A stretch of 56,393 bases of DNA from Stemphylium vesicarium (Eukaryota > Ascomycota > Dothideomycetes > Pleosporales > Pleosporaceae). Positions 12,903 to 22,262 of this stretch are shown here, one piece after another. A program made the position numbers and the translations under genes. Under the pieces are notes generated by a model that saw only the letters and a list, made by a program, of their open reading frames with translations, did not search any database and had not been told where the DNA came from. Each line of letters opens with the position of its first letter. Position 1 is the first letter of the stretch. The DNA is taken from the NCBI GenBank assembly GCA_004380135.1, contig QXCR01000199.1, forward strand, positions 1 through 56,393, given 5' to 3'.

Positions 12903-13916
12903 ATGGCCTACCCACATCCCGGTCATGCTAGATTCTTCGCACGCGCGGCAGCGGCAACACAGCCCGAAATCTACATCCGAGGACGCGCTCAACAGATCGA
13001 GGCTACCAAAATACAGGATAGAAAGAGGAAGCGAGACGACTTATGGGACGAAAGAAGAGTGACGCGCGACGATTTTGCGTCGCGAGACATACACCTGGAT
13101 ATCATAAGACGCGGGACAGAAGCTAGCAGCCGAAGACAAGACAGCGTTCAAAGCTCCAAGAGGCCACATCTCGACCCCAGCGTCCAACTAGGACGATATA
13201 CCGTTAAACAGCCTTCCAATCGCCGTCATTTTAGCTCCCCGACTCCACCACCCCGACTCGACGACAAGAAAGCAAAGGATAAAGAGCCGCCCAAACCAAA
13301 AGTGAATCGCGCCCACATGAAACCGAACGAAGCACATGAAGAAGCGAGCGAATACCCCAATCTCCTCGATTGGGAAGCTTGGCAGAGATTAGCACGGGAG
13401 CCGAGAGCGAATGTGCGAAAACAAAATGCGGACATGTATCAAAACCTTAGACAACGCCAGTGTCCCAAAGGACGAGATTTCATAGACTGGAAAGCGATAG
13501 TAGTTCAAGAGACGAGGGAGTTGCGGTTCGATAGTCGATTAAAGAGGTCCAAGGTAACCGAAGGGCTTGGAATTGCGAAAAAAGAGGAGTTTGTCAAAGA
13601 GGAAGTTGTCAAAGAGGAAGTTGTCAAAGAGGAAGTTGTCAAAGAGGAAGTTGTCAAAGAGGAAGTTGTCAAAGAGGAAGTTGTCAAAGAGGAAGTTGTC
13701 AAAGAGGAAGTTGTCAAAGAGGAAGTTGTCAAAGAGGAAGTTGTCAAAGTGGAAGTTGTCAAAAAGCAGGAGGTGGCAGAGGTGCAGGAAAAGAAGGTAG
13801 AGCGAGTGGAAAAGAGGCAGTATAAGGATGGTGGGTTTGATATTGATATTTATGGTGATGAGGAAACGAGGGAGCTGTATGAGCCTTGGATACGGAGTCG
13901 CGCGGGGAAAACGTAG
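12903..13916 (+). CDS. Orphan charged protein with ten perfect VKEEV repeats (337 aa)
   Basis: Single-exon gene; function not recognised. It starts at ATG 12903 after a C/A-rich leader and ends at TAG 13914-13916. There is no signal peptide or membrane segment. The N-terminal 200 residues are Arg/Lys/Asp-rich with a short Trp-containing block (NLLDWEAWQRLAREP). Residues about 231-285 are a VKEEV array (13593-13757), likely a long charged helix. The C-terminus carries GGFDIDIYGDEETREL, which resembles EDEFDTDIYSDQGAQEI at the end of the orphan at 20177-20854. The two therefore look like distant relatives or share a C-terminal docking motif. Nuclear localisation is plausible from KRKRDD near residue 44. 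Function unknown. Confidence 0.75.
   Translation: MAYPHPGHARFFARAAAATQPEIYIRGRAQQIEATKIQDRKRKRDDLWDERRVTRDDFASRDIHLDIIRRGTEASSRRQDSVQSSKRPHLDPSVQLGRYTVKQPSNRRHFSSPTPPPRLDDKKAKDKEPPKPKVNRAHMKPNEAHEEASEYPNLLDWEAWQRLAREPRANVRKQNADMYQNLRQRQCPKGRDFIDWKAIVVQETRELRFDSRLKRSKVTEGLGIAKKEEFVKEEVVKEEVVKEEVVKEEVVKEEVVKEEVVKEEVVKEEVVKEEVVKEEVVKVEVVKKQEVAEVQEKKVERVEKRQYKDGGFDIDIYGDEETRELYEPWIRSRAGKT
13593..13757 (+). repeat. 15-nt coding tandem repeat, ten identical copies plus one variant
   Basis: The unit GTCAAAGAGGAAGTT repeats ten times without a single change, followed by one copy with GTG for GAG. It encodes VKEEV. Identity at third positions indicates recent expansion by slippage, so copy number is probably variable between strains. 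Confidence 0.95.
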
Positions 13917-15347
13917 ATGCTTTGTGTCTTGCGTGCTGGAGCTTGTTTGGTCTGGATGGTCTGCAGTAGAAGGTTATTGCTACTTAGAGATGCTGTTAGA
14001 TTAAAACTCGCTACGATCGGTTTATCGTTCTTTGTAATTCCAACAACTGTGGTGTTGCATGCTTGTGGCTTTCTCCTTTCCACCCGGGTCGTTACTCACC
14101 ATGTAGGTACCCTTGAGATGTTTGAGAGCACTAAGTAGGAATGACGCTGCACATTTGCCAGCCTCCAAAGACACTCACCGCACTATCTGCAGATCATGCT
14201 TACTGCGATGATAATGTGGGTGTCTCGCAAGATCTCCCGTCGCGCGCCCCGAGAAGAAGAGGGTCGGCGACTAGCGGGTACAAGCTATACGTCACAGGTA
14301 CATTATGCGCGTCCCACCTGAGAACTTTGGAACACCGCCATCGACCCTTTCTCTCCTCTTAATCGCCGGATTAATATACATATCCAACCAGCGATAACAA
14401 AAAGCATATAACGGGAACTTCCGAGTAAGGGTACGATACCCATGTTCCTATCTTCACCAATCTCTCCGTTAGTGATGCGGCGAAAAGAGCCGCTCAAAAG
14501 CAAGTGCATGTCTCTATCACTTCATGAAGACCTGGTCGGTCGATCTGATCACGCTTCGCTCATATCTATCCGCGTGGCAAGATCGCAGAAGCGGCCCGCG
14601 GGATGTACAAGGCGCAAGATGTGGATCTACCGACCCACTATTGGGTGTAGATCGGTAATTCAGGTACGTAGAGTTGCATCATAAAGAGCTTTGACGTTTC
14701 TTCTCTTGAAGTAGGCAGGATCGCGCAAATCTCGTTGGTATATGTGCTCATGTTGCCAGGTTGTGTAGGCTCCGCGGGTTTCTCAACACCTCTCCGTCGA
14801 CGGTCGCAACCAAGCCTAATGAAGATGGTGCAGAGCTTTGAACAATCGTTTTGGGTACGAATCGGACCACAAAGCGAGTAACCCTGTTAGATGGGCTTCG
14901 CTTACTTCGTGAAGTGAAAGAGCTTGAGAGTCTCCATGTGGAACGACGCCCATATCTGACCAAAACTAGCGCGTACCATGACTTAGCCAGAATGAGCGGA
15001 ATTTTCCTATTCGAGTGAGTCCGATCGATTCGCAACTTTTCATACGGCTATGATGTTGCTCGGTCAATAGGTTTGATTAGCCCTGTGCGAAACGCGCTAC
15101 ACACTACCGTCCCTGTAGTACTGTAGATCTTCTGGAACGATTCCTTATCGCATCCCATAATGGGAAGCATGATTTCACCGTGATGAAAAAGGATATCGGA
15201 AAAGCGCTTGTAGAGGTATGACAAGTGTGCGCATAATGACGCTCTTCTGCATTTTGGAGTCAACAGCATAGCCGGCAGAACATATTAAGACTACCTTGTT
15301 GTCGAGCCATTTTTCCAACTACAACATTGTGTTACTCAGTGAACAAG
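13917..15347. other. Intergenic upstream of the terpene synthase, no gene seen
   Basis: 1.4 kb with only short open frames on both strands. A 95-codon minus-strand frame at 14748-15035 has no recognisable similarity. Nothing resembling a P450, transporter or transcription factor that might complete a terpene cluster is visible here. Confidence 0.55.
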
Positions 15348-16152
15348 ATGCCGAACACAGAATCGAGCCAAGCATCCACCGATGCAACCTCTTACATCGT
15401 CCCTCTTTCAAACTACGATACCCATGGCCTTTGCGCGGACTACATCCTGAGAAGACACAAGTGGGAAGCTGAAGCAAATTCAGGATGTCATGAAGCGAGA
15501 GCGGATTGGATGAGGTACATTGGACCTATCGAACAGTTTGGAGGATGCAACCCCATCAACGGTAACTTCTCAGCTGTCGTATTACCGCTTACGAGACCGG
15601 AGCGGTTGCGCTTGATCGCCTACGTACTCGAGTGTAAGTGTTCTGCTAGATAATAGTAACTTGCTTTTGTAGAGGCGCAGCCTCCTGGTGATAGTTGTCT
15701 GACCACATCGTAGATGCTTTCTTATACGACAACATGGTTGAGCTAGAGCAGCCAGATACGGTAAGCTGACTGCTAGACATACCGAGACTGTGTTCCTTTT
15801 GCTGATCGGTACCTTTCATAGTCAAGTACCGACCGCTGCGAGAAGCATGAATGGGAGAACACCAATCCAGCATTAGGAAAGACGCAAATACAAGCAAAAG
15901 TGATGATGCAGCTTTCTTCCATGGACAGAGCATGTGCTGAGCGCGTCAAGCGCGTATGGAAGGAGATGCTCTTTACGACTCTTCGCGACAAAGACAAAGT
16001 TTTCGACTCCCTGGAGGAGTATGTAGATTTTCGTATCATTGATACTGGTGCGCCGTAAGTGACTATTGCATTCCGCCTTTGAGAGCACTATAACGCTAAC
16101 CAAGTCCAAAGATTTGTTGAAGCGATGTTGCTGTTCGGCATGGGCATGACAC

Positions 16153-16154
16153 TA
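16153..16154. other. TA target site, left copy
   Basis: Dinucleotide TA immediately before the left terminal repeat, matching the TA at 18287-18288. This is the target duplication expected of Tc1/mariner/pogo elements. Confidence 0.9.
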
Positions 16155-16197
16155 CCGTGTCCGTGCGCGCAACGCCCGGAGTCGCGCAACGCCCGAT
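16155..16197 (+). repeat. Left terminal inverted repeat (43 bp)
   Basis: Begins CCGTGTCCGTGCGCGCAACG and is the exact reverse complement of 18244-18286. It contains the 13-mer CGCGCAACGCCCG twice (16166-16178 and 16183-16195, period 17), probably the transposase binding sites. Confidence 0.95.
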
Positions 16198-16243
16198 CAC
16201 CACAAACGGCACGCACACTTCAACGCGTGATAACTCAACAACC

Positions 16244-18127
16244 ATGGCACCAATTGATGATGCGCTTGCAGCAATCGAAGCGCTAGAACCAGGAGAGACA
16301 CTTGTGTATCAAAGAGTCGCTGATCAGTTTGGTGTTGATCGCTCAACGCTGGCGCGGAGACACAAGGGCGTTCAGGCACCCCGGGAAACCAAGGACTCTA
16401 ACCAGCAGAAACTCACCCAACAACAGGAGGAGGAGCTTGTCAAGTATATAGAAGAGCTTACCGCTCGTCATATACCTCCTACAAAAGATATGATCGCCAA
16501 TTTCGCGTCAGCAGTCGCCCAGGAGCCAGTGAGCGAGAGCTGGGTTACGCGCTTCATCAACAAGTACTCTGTCCATCTTATCTCTCAATACACAACGGGT
16601 ATGGACGCCAATCGCCACAACGCCGACTCCTACATTAAGTACAAGCTCTACTTTGACTTATTGCAGGCTGGGATCGCCAAGTATAACGTCGACGCTGAGC
16701 ACACGTATAATATGGATGAGAAGGGCTTCATGATTGGAGTCACTACTAGGACTAAACACGTGTTTAGTAGGCGTATGTGGGAGAAGAAGGAAGTCAAGGC
16801 ATCACTTCAAGATGGCAATCGTGCCTGGGTTACGCTGCTGGCTTGTGTGTGTGGTGATGGATCAGCACTGCCTCCAGGCCTCCTTTACGAGTCTGCCAAC
16901 AGCACTATCCAATCAAGCTGGGTAGAGGAAATACAGCCAGGGGTACACTCTGTGCTTGTTTCTTCCTCACCTTCTGGCTGGACCAACAACGATATAGGCC
17001 TTGCATGGCTTAAGCAGGTGTTTGATCGCTTCACAAAGGCTAAAGCCCGGAGAAAGTACCGCCTATTAATCCTTGACGGCCATGGCTCCCATGTGACGAT
17101 GGATTTCATCAACTATTGCGATCAGAACAAGATACTCCTGGCTGTCTTTCCTCCTCATTCAACCCACACGCTGCAGCCGCTTGATGTGGTGCTGTTTAAG
17201 CCTCTCTCAACTGCGTACTCAAAGGAGCTCACACTACACCTTCACAACGGCCAGGGGCTGTCAGTTATCAAGAAGAGCGACTTCTTCCACCTGTTCTGGA
17301 AGGCCTGGACCAGCACGTTTACTCAGGTCCTGATACTCAGGTCCTTTGAGGCAACGGGTATAGCACCCCTTCAACCCAACGTCATCCTTCAACGCTTCGC
17401 TAAGGACACCCCTGAGGCCTCTGATAGCAGCACAAGCTCCTCTTCAGTCTATTCTAGCAAGGATTGGCTTAAAATAGAGACTCTATTGCGCAAAGTTGCC
17501 AAAGATAAGAACAGTAAGGAGCTGCGGAAGATCAGCCGCTCGCTCCACCACATCTCAATTCAAAACTCTCTCCTCCACCACGAGATAGCAGGCCTTAAAG
17601 AGGTGCTTAAGACCCAGAAGAAGCACAAGAAGAAGAGCAAGGCTCTTGAGTTTGAGTCTCGCAAGGACTATCACGGTGGAGCTGAGTTTGTGTCTCCTAG
17701 CAGAGTAGAGAAAGCACGCTCTAATCAGAAGGCAAAAGAAGAAGCAGAGAAGGCAGAAGAAGCTAGAAAAGCTGAGATGGCACAGCTGAGGCACGCCAAC
17801 AAGCTATACAAGGAGAAGATCGCTCAGGAGAGGCGTGAGCAGCGGGTAAGAGAGAAGGAAGAGCGTGACCAGCAGAAGGCTAAGATGGCTGAGGAAGCAG
17901 CTGAACGCAGGGCTCAAAGAGAGCGCGATAAGCAAGCCCGCATCACCGAAAAAGCTATACAGGTGCCCCAAAGAGGCAAACGGAAGGCCTCACAGTCTAC
18001 AGCACCAAGGAAGAAGCAGAATCGTAGTGCAGTGGCTGCGCGACGTGGTGTTGTTGCTGCAGAGCCTCCTGCCGCACCTCGCACCCACACAACGCGCAGC
18101 GGCCGCACTGCAACCCTATATAATTGA
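16244..18127 (+). CDS. DD35D transposase of the pogo/Fot1 family (627 aa)
   Basis: Catalyses cut-and-paste transposition. The start is taken at ATG 16244 (MAPIDDALAAIEAL), which fits the usual N-terminus of these proteins; the frame is open back into the left repeat but that part is noncanonical. Residues about 1-50 form a psq-type helix-turn-helix and about 60-125 a CENP-B-type DNA-binding domain. The DDE_1 catalytic core has Asp158 (NMDEKG), Asp278 (LDGHGSH) and Asp314 (LQPLD) with 35 residues between the last two. The C-terminal 170 residues are a Lys/Glu/Arg-rich coiled coil ending in a basic tail. All catalytic residues are present, so the enzyme should be functional. Confidence 0.95.
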   Translation: MAPIDDALAAIEALEPGETLVYQRVADQFGVDRSTLARRHKGVQAPRETKDSNQQKLTQQQEEELVKYIEELTARHIPPTKDMIANFASAVAQEPVSESWVTRFINKYSVHLISQYTTGMDANRHNADSYIKYKLYFDLLQAGIAKYNVDAEHTYNMDEKGFMIGVTTRTKHVFSRRMWEKKEVKASLQDGNRAWVTLLACVCGDGSALPPGLLYESANSTIQSSWVEEIQPGVHSVLVSSSPSGWTNNDIGLAWLKQVFDRFTKAKARRKYRLLILDGHGSHVTMDFINYCDQNKILLAVFPPHSTHTLQPLDVVLFKPLSTAYSKELTLHLHNGQGLSVIKKSDFFHLFWKAWTSTFTQVLILRSFEATGIAPLQPNVILQRFAKDTPEASDSSTSSSSVYSSKDWLKIETLLRKVAKDKNSKELRKISRSLHHISIQNSLLHHEIAGLKEVLKTQKKHKKKSKALEFESRKDYHGGAEFVSPSRVEKARSNQKAKEEAEKAEEARKAEMAQLRHANKLYKEKIAQERREQRVREKEERDQQKAKMAEEAAERRAQRERDKQARITEKAIQVPQRGKRKASQSTAPRKKQNRSAVAARRGVVAAEPPAAPRTHTTRSGRTATLYN

Positions 18128-18243
18128 ATTTTTGGTAGAAAGTGTCGCCTATGTCAATAGATCATCCAACTAAAATATCATGTGATAATAGCTATTGTGT
18201 GTAGCTGTATACCCTCATCTTTGCAGGTGCGCGTTGGGTGATT

Positions 18244-18286
18244 ATCGGGCGTTGCGCGACTCCGGGCGTTGCGCGCACGGACACGG
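18244..18286 (-). repeat. Right terminal inverted repeat (43 bp)
   Basis: Exact reverse complement of 16155-16197, again with two copies of the 13-mer (18263-18275 and 18246-18258). It is followed by TA at 18287-18288, where the terpene synthase exon resumes. Confidence 0.95.
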
Positions 18287-19875
18287 TAAGCGAAGAGGAA
18301 GATGCGCAGCTCGAGCGCATTCGAAAACCATGTTATGCGGCACTTGGCTTGGCCAACGACTACTTCTCTTTTGATCGCGAGTACGCCGAGTTCCAGGAGT
18401 CAGGACAGTCACAGACGTTTACCAATTCCGTTTGGCTTCACATGCAATGGCACAATGTCGATGTTACCGCTGCGAAAAAAATGACAGTAGAGGCAACGCG
18501 ACGCTACGAAGACCTGTTCTTGAGCCAATCCGCGAAATACCGACATGGGAACAGACCTGTACCGGAAAAGGTGGATAGGTATCTGGATGCGCTGGCGCAT
18601 CAAGTCAGCGGGAACGTGGTCTGGAGTTTGAACTGTCCGAGGTATCAACCCGACCATAGGTACGATCCAAATGCTGTTATTGAGGATGCTTTGACTACGA
18701 AATCGCTACGGAGAACGCTCGGTACTGATTGCGATTTTCGAGGAACTTTGGAAGGGAAAAATGCTTCAGACGAACACGTGGTTGCGGACTCTACTTCAGA
18801 AAGCGAGCACTCCCGAAGGTCTTCTACTGAGACTATTCTTACGACTACCGACGATAATGCATCGTCGAGAGACGACAACATCTCTGCCTCCTCTTGTACA
18901 TCGAATTCTTCAAGCCCCAGAACGAAGCAGTCAACCTCTGCCAAACTCCCATGCAACGGACTATTAGGATCGGAACTCGTCCAGGCGCCCTTCGACTACA
19001 TCACCTCACTCCCTTCCAAGGGTGTACGGGATACTTTCATAGATGCATTGAAAATCTGGCTTGACGTCCCTGACCCCGTTGTGTCGCATGTCAAATCATT
19101 AGGCAACCGCCTCCACTCCGCATCTCTAATGCTCGACGACATCGAAGACGGATCTAACCTTCGCCGAGGTCAACCAGCTACTCACATCATATTCGGTACT
19201 CCGCAGACCATAAATTATGGCTGCTATGAGATTCTACAAGCAGTGAACGAGGTTCAGCAACTGGGTCCTGACGCAGTCAAGATAGTGCTTGAAGAGCTGA
19301 ACGAATTACACGTCGGACAGTCGTATGACCTCTACTGGACGCATCACAGAATGTGTCCGTCAGAAGATGAGTACCTAGAGATGGTGAAGAAGAAGACCGG
19401 GGGGCTATTTCGGCTCTTAGCGCGACTACTTCTCGCGCACGCGCAAACAAAGATACCAAACAAAGACCTCGCAGCACCTATAGAGAACCTTGTTAGCCTT
19501 ATCGGCATACAATACCAGATCCGTGACGACTACCAGAACCTTCACTCGGAAGAGTATGCTGCACAGAAGGGAGTGTGTGAGGATCTCGACGAAGGGAAAT
19601 TCTCATTTCCGCTTGTGCACGCCATGAGCACGCAGGCGACTAGTGGTGGGCTGCTGCGCGAGCTGCTTCAGCGAAGGAGAAATTCGGGACATCTACCGGA
19701 TGAGCATAAGAAGCTTGTGCTGAAGCAGCTTGACCGCGCAGGCAGTATGGTGTACACGCGCGAGACGTTGAAACGGTTGCAGGCCGAGGTAAATGGCGGA
19801 GTGAAAAGGATCGAGGATGCTACAGAGCAAGAGAATTGGATTCTAAGAGCTTTGTTGCATAGACTAGAGTTATAA

Positions 19876-20176
19876 AAATGGTTGGTTGGTCTATTGCCTT
19901 CCATGGTTCAGTTGAGGTAGCAAGAAATCGCACGTGGTAACCGCGACCAGCACGCCAAGGTTAGTGCGTGACAATAAACTTTTTTAAACACCTTCCCACC
20001 CAAACTTATTGAGCTGGCAGAATAAACTGGAGTCTTTTCTTTCTTTCTTCAGCAGTACAGGCATCTAAAGCGCCCACGGTTGCAGTCATCACGATAGCCT
20101 AACCCAAAGCCTCACCACTTGTCACACCGTGCCCTCGCACACCTCTGAACCACGCGATCGAAACCAGAGCATCAGC
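19876..20176. other. Intergenic, promoter of the 225-aa orphan
   Basis: About 300 bases between the terpene synthase stop and ATG 20177. CT-rich with a TTTCTTTCTTTC stretch near 20037. No gene seen. Confidence 0.5.
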
Positions 20177-20854
20177 ATGTCTAAGGGCTACAATAATCTG
20201 GTTGGGAAGGGAGGCGTCCCTCACCGTTCACTCAGTGAGATCACCACGGACCGACAGCGCGGCCGATCTTCTATCCACCGAACCGGTCACACGCCAGGCA
20301 AAGACTCAGTAGCAAAACGACCTACTATATTATCGCTCTATCAAGCCGCGGGTATTCAGACATCTATGCGATGGATGAAAAATGGACCCTCATACCCCAA
20401 CAAATACAAAAAGCTACGCCTTGAAAGCGACGAGGTGACGGGCAAACTCGGAAAAGCCCAAGTGGATCTGAGGAAAGCGAAGGCAGAACTGAAGATCAAG
20501 GAGGAGCGAGCACGGTTTCAGAAGAGAGTTGCGAGTAGTATCACTACGGCAGAGGAAAATATCAAAAAGGCGATGGAGGATTTGGCTGCTAAGGAAAACC
20601 TGGCAGCTGCGCGACGGGAGAAGAAGGATGCTAGGCGTGAGATTTGGGCAAAGAAGCAGGTTGAAGATTGTGAGAAGAGGGATGCGAGGCGTCAGGAGTG
20701 TGCGAGGTTGTTCGACGGAGACCAGCGACCGAACATGGTTGGCGCTGTGGTTGCCACGGAGGCTGTCGAGGATGAGTTCGACACCGATATCTACAGTGAT
20801 CAAGGCGCGCAAGAGATAACAGATATGATGGAAGAATATTTTGAGCGTCCATGA
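20177..20854 (+). CDS. Orphan coiled-coil protein (225 aa)
   Basis: Single-exon gene, not recognised. ATG 20177 is chosen because the frame upstream offers only a GTG. The first 85 residues are basic and polar. Residues about 85-180 are a continuous Lys/Glu/Ala/Arg-rich coiled coil. The end reads EDEFDTDIYSDQGAQEITDMMEEYF, matching the FDxDIYxD pattern at the end of the 337-aa orphan at 12903-13916. There is no signal peptide or membrane span. It lies directly downstream of the interrupted terpene synthase, but nothing suggests an enzymatic role. Function unknown. Confidence 0.7.
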   Translation: MSKGYNNLVGKGGVPHRSLSEITTDRQRGRSSIHRTGHTPGKDSVAKRPTILSLYQAAGIQTSMRWMKNGPSYPNKYKKLRLESDEVTGKLGKAQVDLRKAKAELKIKEERARFQKRVASSITTAEENIKKAMEDLAAKENLAAARREKKDARREIWAKKQVEDCEKRDARRQECARLFDGDQRPNMVGAVVATEAVEDEFDTDIYSDQGAQEITDMMEEYFERP

Positions 20855-21231
20855 CGCAGCTTTTGGGTCACTATGTGCATCTTAGGCTTTACGGTGACCT
20901 TGGGACCGCCGAGGCATCTTCGCTGATTGAGGCGCATGGGCATAGTATGACCAAAATGGATGGCCCGGAATGAAAACAAACTTGCCTTGAGCAAAAATTT
21001 CCGCGGATTGTGATATCTCACCTCTGCGCATGCATCGTGGATGGACCTCTTAAAGCCGCGAGTGTGGCAGCATGTGAAAGATGCGCTAACCCAAAGGCGA
21101 CTAGCCGATCGACAAGACAAGTATGTCATCATAGATCGCAGCTGGACCACTTTTCGCGCAGCTCCCTAACAGTTGAGCAGTACCATTCCTACCATGGCCG
21201 GCTATGCTGTATGTTTGTTATACGAACAACG
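20855..21231. other. Intergenic, no gene seen
   Basis: About 380 bases between the coiled-coil orphan and the dehydrogenase. A plus-strand frame continues upstream of ATG 21232, so a longer N-terminus for the dehydrogenase is formally possible, but it has no family similarity. Confidence 0.5.
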
Positions 21232-22085
21232 ATGCCGCCGTGGTCACTGATATCGCCAGCCTCGCGAGGCATTGGCTTCGCACTCGCGAGACGGGTTCTG
21301 CAAACAACCAACGCGCCCGTGGTCGCAACCGCGCGGAAAGACCTCGACAAGACGAAGGAGGAACTGCTTGATGGCTTGGGTGTTGATGAAAAACGGTTGA
21401 GCGTGCTGAAGTTGGATGTTCTTGGTATGTAGAGAGCACCCGCACTAGGTGAGAGCGTCCAAATACTAATGACCTTGAAGATGAGCAGACTATCGCAGAT
21501 GCTGCTGCTGCCTGTAAAAAGCAGTTCAGTGGTAGTGATAGTCACCTACAGCTTGCTTTGATGGTGCCTGGAATACTCTTCCCTGAGAAATCGCCTGCAC
21601 AGATCAATGCCGACGATGCTTTGTTGACGTTCCGAACCAACACTCTAGGCCCCATGTTGATGCTCAAACACTTCTCGCCATTCTTGCCAAGGAAGTCACA
21701 TTCCATTGACAGAGATCAGGAAGAGATGAAGGGCTTGCCAGGCGCGGCCACGACAGCTATAATGTCCGCTCGTGTTGGCAGTATTGGCGACAACCGTCTC
21801 GGGGGATGGTACAGTTATCGCGCATCGAAGGCGGGCGTCAACCAGACAGTCAAAACATTTGACAACCATCTCCGGACTGCATCGGGCGATAATGCAATGG
21901 CAGTTGCTTTACATCCGGGCACGGTCAAGACAGGCCTTAGCAAAGAGTTCTGGGACAATGTCAAGAAGGAGAAACTATTCGAGCGCGACTGGGTTGCGGA
22001 AAGGCTTATCGACGTCATTCAGCAAGTGGGAGTTGAAGGGCGAGGAAAGTGCTGGGATTGGGACGGGAAAGAGGTACCTCCCTGA
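21232..22085 (+). CDS. Short-chain dehydrogenase/reductase (265 aa)
   Basis: NAD(P)-dependent oxidoreductase of the classical SDR family, probably cytosolic; substrate unknown. Two exons, 21232-21424 and 21481-22085 (GTATGT donor, AAG acceptor). The Rossmann glycine motif appears as SPASRGIG near residue 8, with Pro replacing the first Gly as seen in many fungal members. The NNAG position reads MVPG, so the usual Asn is missing. The catalytic Ser (MSARVGSIG) and YSYRASK (Tyr and Lys) are present. The C-terminus has the PGTVKTGLS loop after the active site. It could modify a terpene given its position 1.4 kb past the terpene synthase, but such SDRs are also common housekeeping genes. Cluster membership is only a guess. 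Confidence 0.85.
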
Positions 22086-22262
22086 TCGCAGCACCTACAA
22101 GCAGGCGCAATGAATCTCCAGCTACTACTCTTTCAGCTTGGTGCAACGACAGACATCATCTCTCACCCAACATTCCACTTTCGTCTTCATTGCTACATTT
22201 CGTCTCATCAGCAGTGATTTTGCTAGCTATCGTTATCCATCCGCTATCCACACATCGCTACC

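Larger units (their letters stand above)
16155..18286 (+). mobile_element. Fot1/pogo-type Tc1-mariner DNA transposon (2132 bp)
   Basis: Complete element inserted in exon 4 of the terpene synthase gene, in the same orientation. It has terminal inverted repeats of 43 bp with no mismatch (plus a weaker imperfect extension), TA on both sides and one intact transposase. There is no sign of repeat-induced point mutation: the transposase frame is uninterrupted and CpA dinucleotides are still common. Identical ends and an intact enzyme point to a recent and possibly mobile copy. Confidence 0.95.
15348..19875 (+). pseudogene. Chimeric terpene cyclase-prenyltransferase gene interrupted by a transposon
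   Basis: Bifunctional fungal di/sesterterpene synthase of the fusicoccadiene/ophiobolin-synthase type: a C-terminal prenyltransferase builds GGPP or GFPP and an N-terminal class I cyclase cyclises it. Exons are 15348-15633, 15714-15760, 15822-16054 and 16112-19875. The last is split by the element at 16155-18286. Without the element and one TA copy the frame is continuous and gives 731 aa, normal for the family. Visible motifs (ungapped numbering): DNMVE at 101-105 (first metal site; second Asp replaced by Asn), NDxxSxxxE at 226-234 just after the insertion, DDIED at 486, RRGQPATH, and DDYQN at 616. A Ser/Thr-rich linker joins the domains. As it stands, translation past the insertion enters transposon sequence and stops early. 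The product cannot be predicted. No other stops or frameshifts are seen in either half. Confidence 0.9.

Noticed and set aside
13505..13762. Antisense frame reading Thr/Ser/Leu repeats
   Set aside because: Mirror of the VKEEV array; no start context or other content.
13917..15347. Remnant of a second biosynthetic gene next to the terpene synthase
   Set aside because: Translations in all frames show no motif of P450s, transferases or transporters.
18238..19875. Downstream half of the terpene synthase as an independent 545-codon gene starting in the transposon end
   Set aside because: The first codon there is GTG; the first in-frame ATG is at 18442, after the NSE motif. A free prenyltransferase fragment is possible only with an internal promoter.
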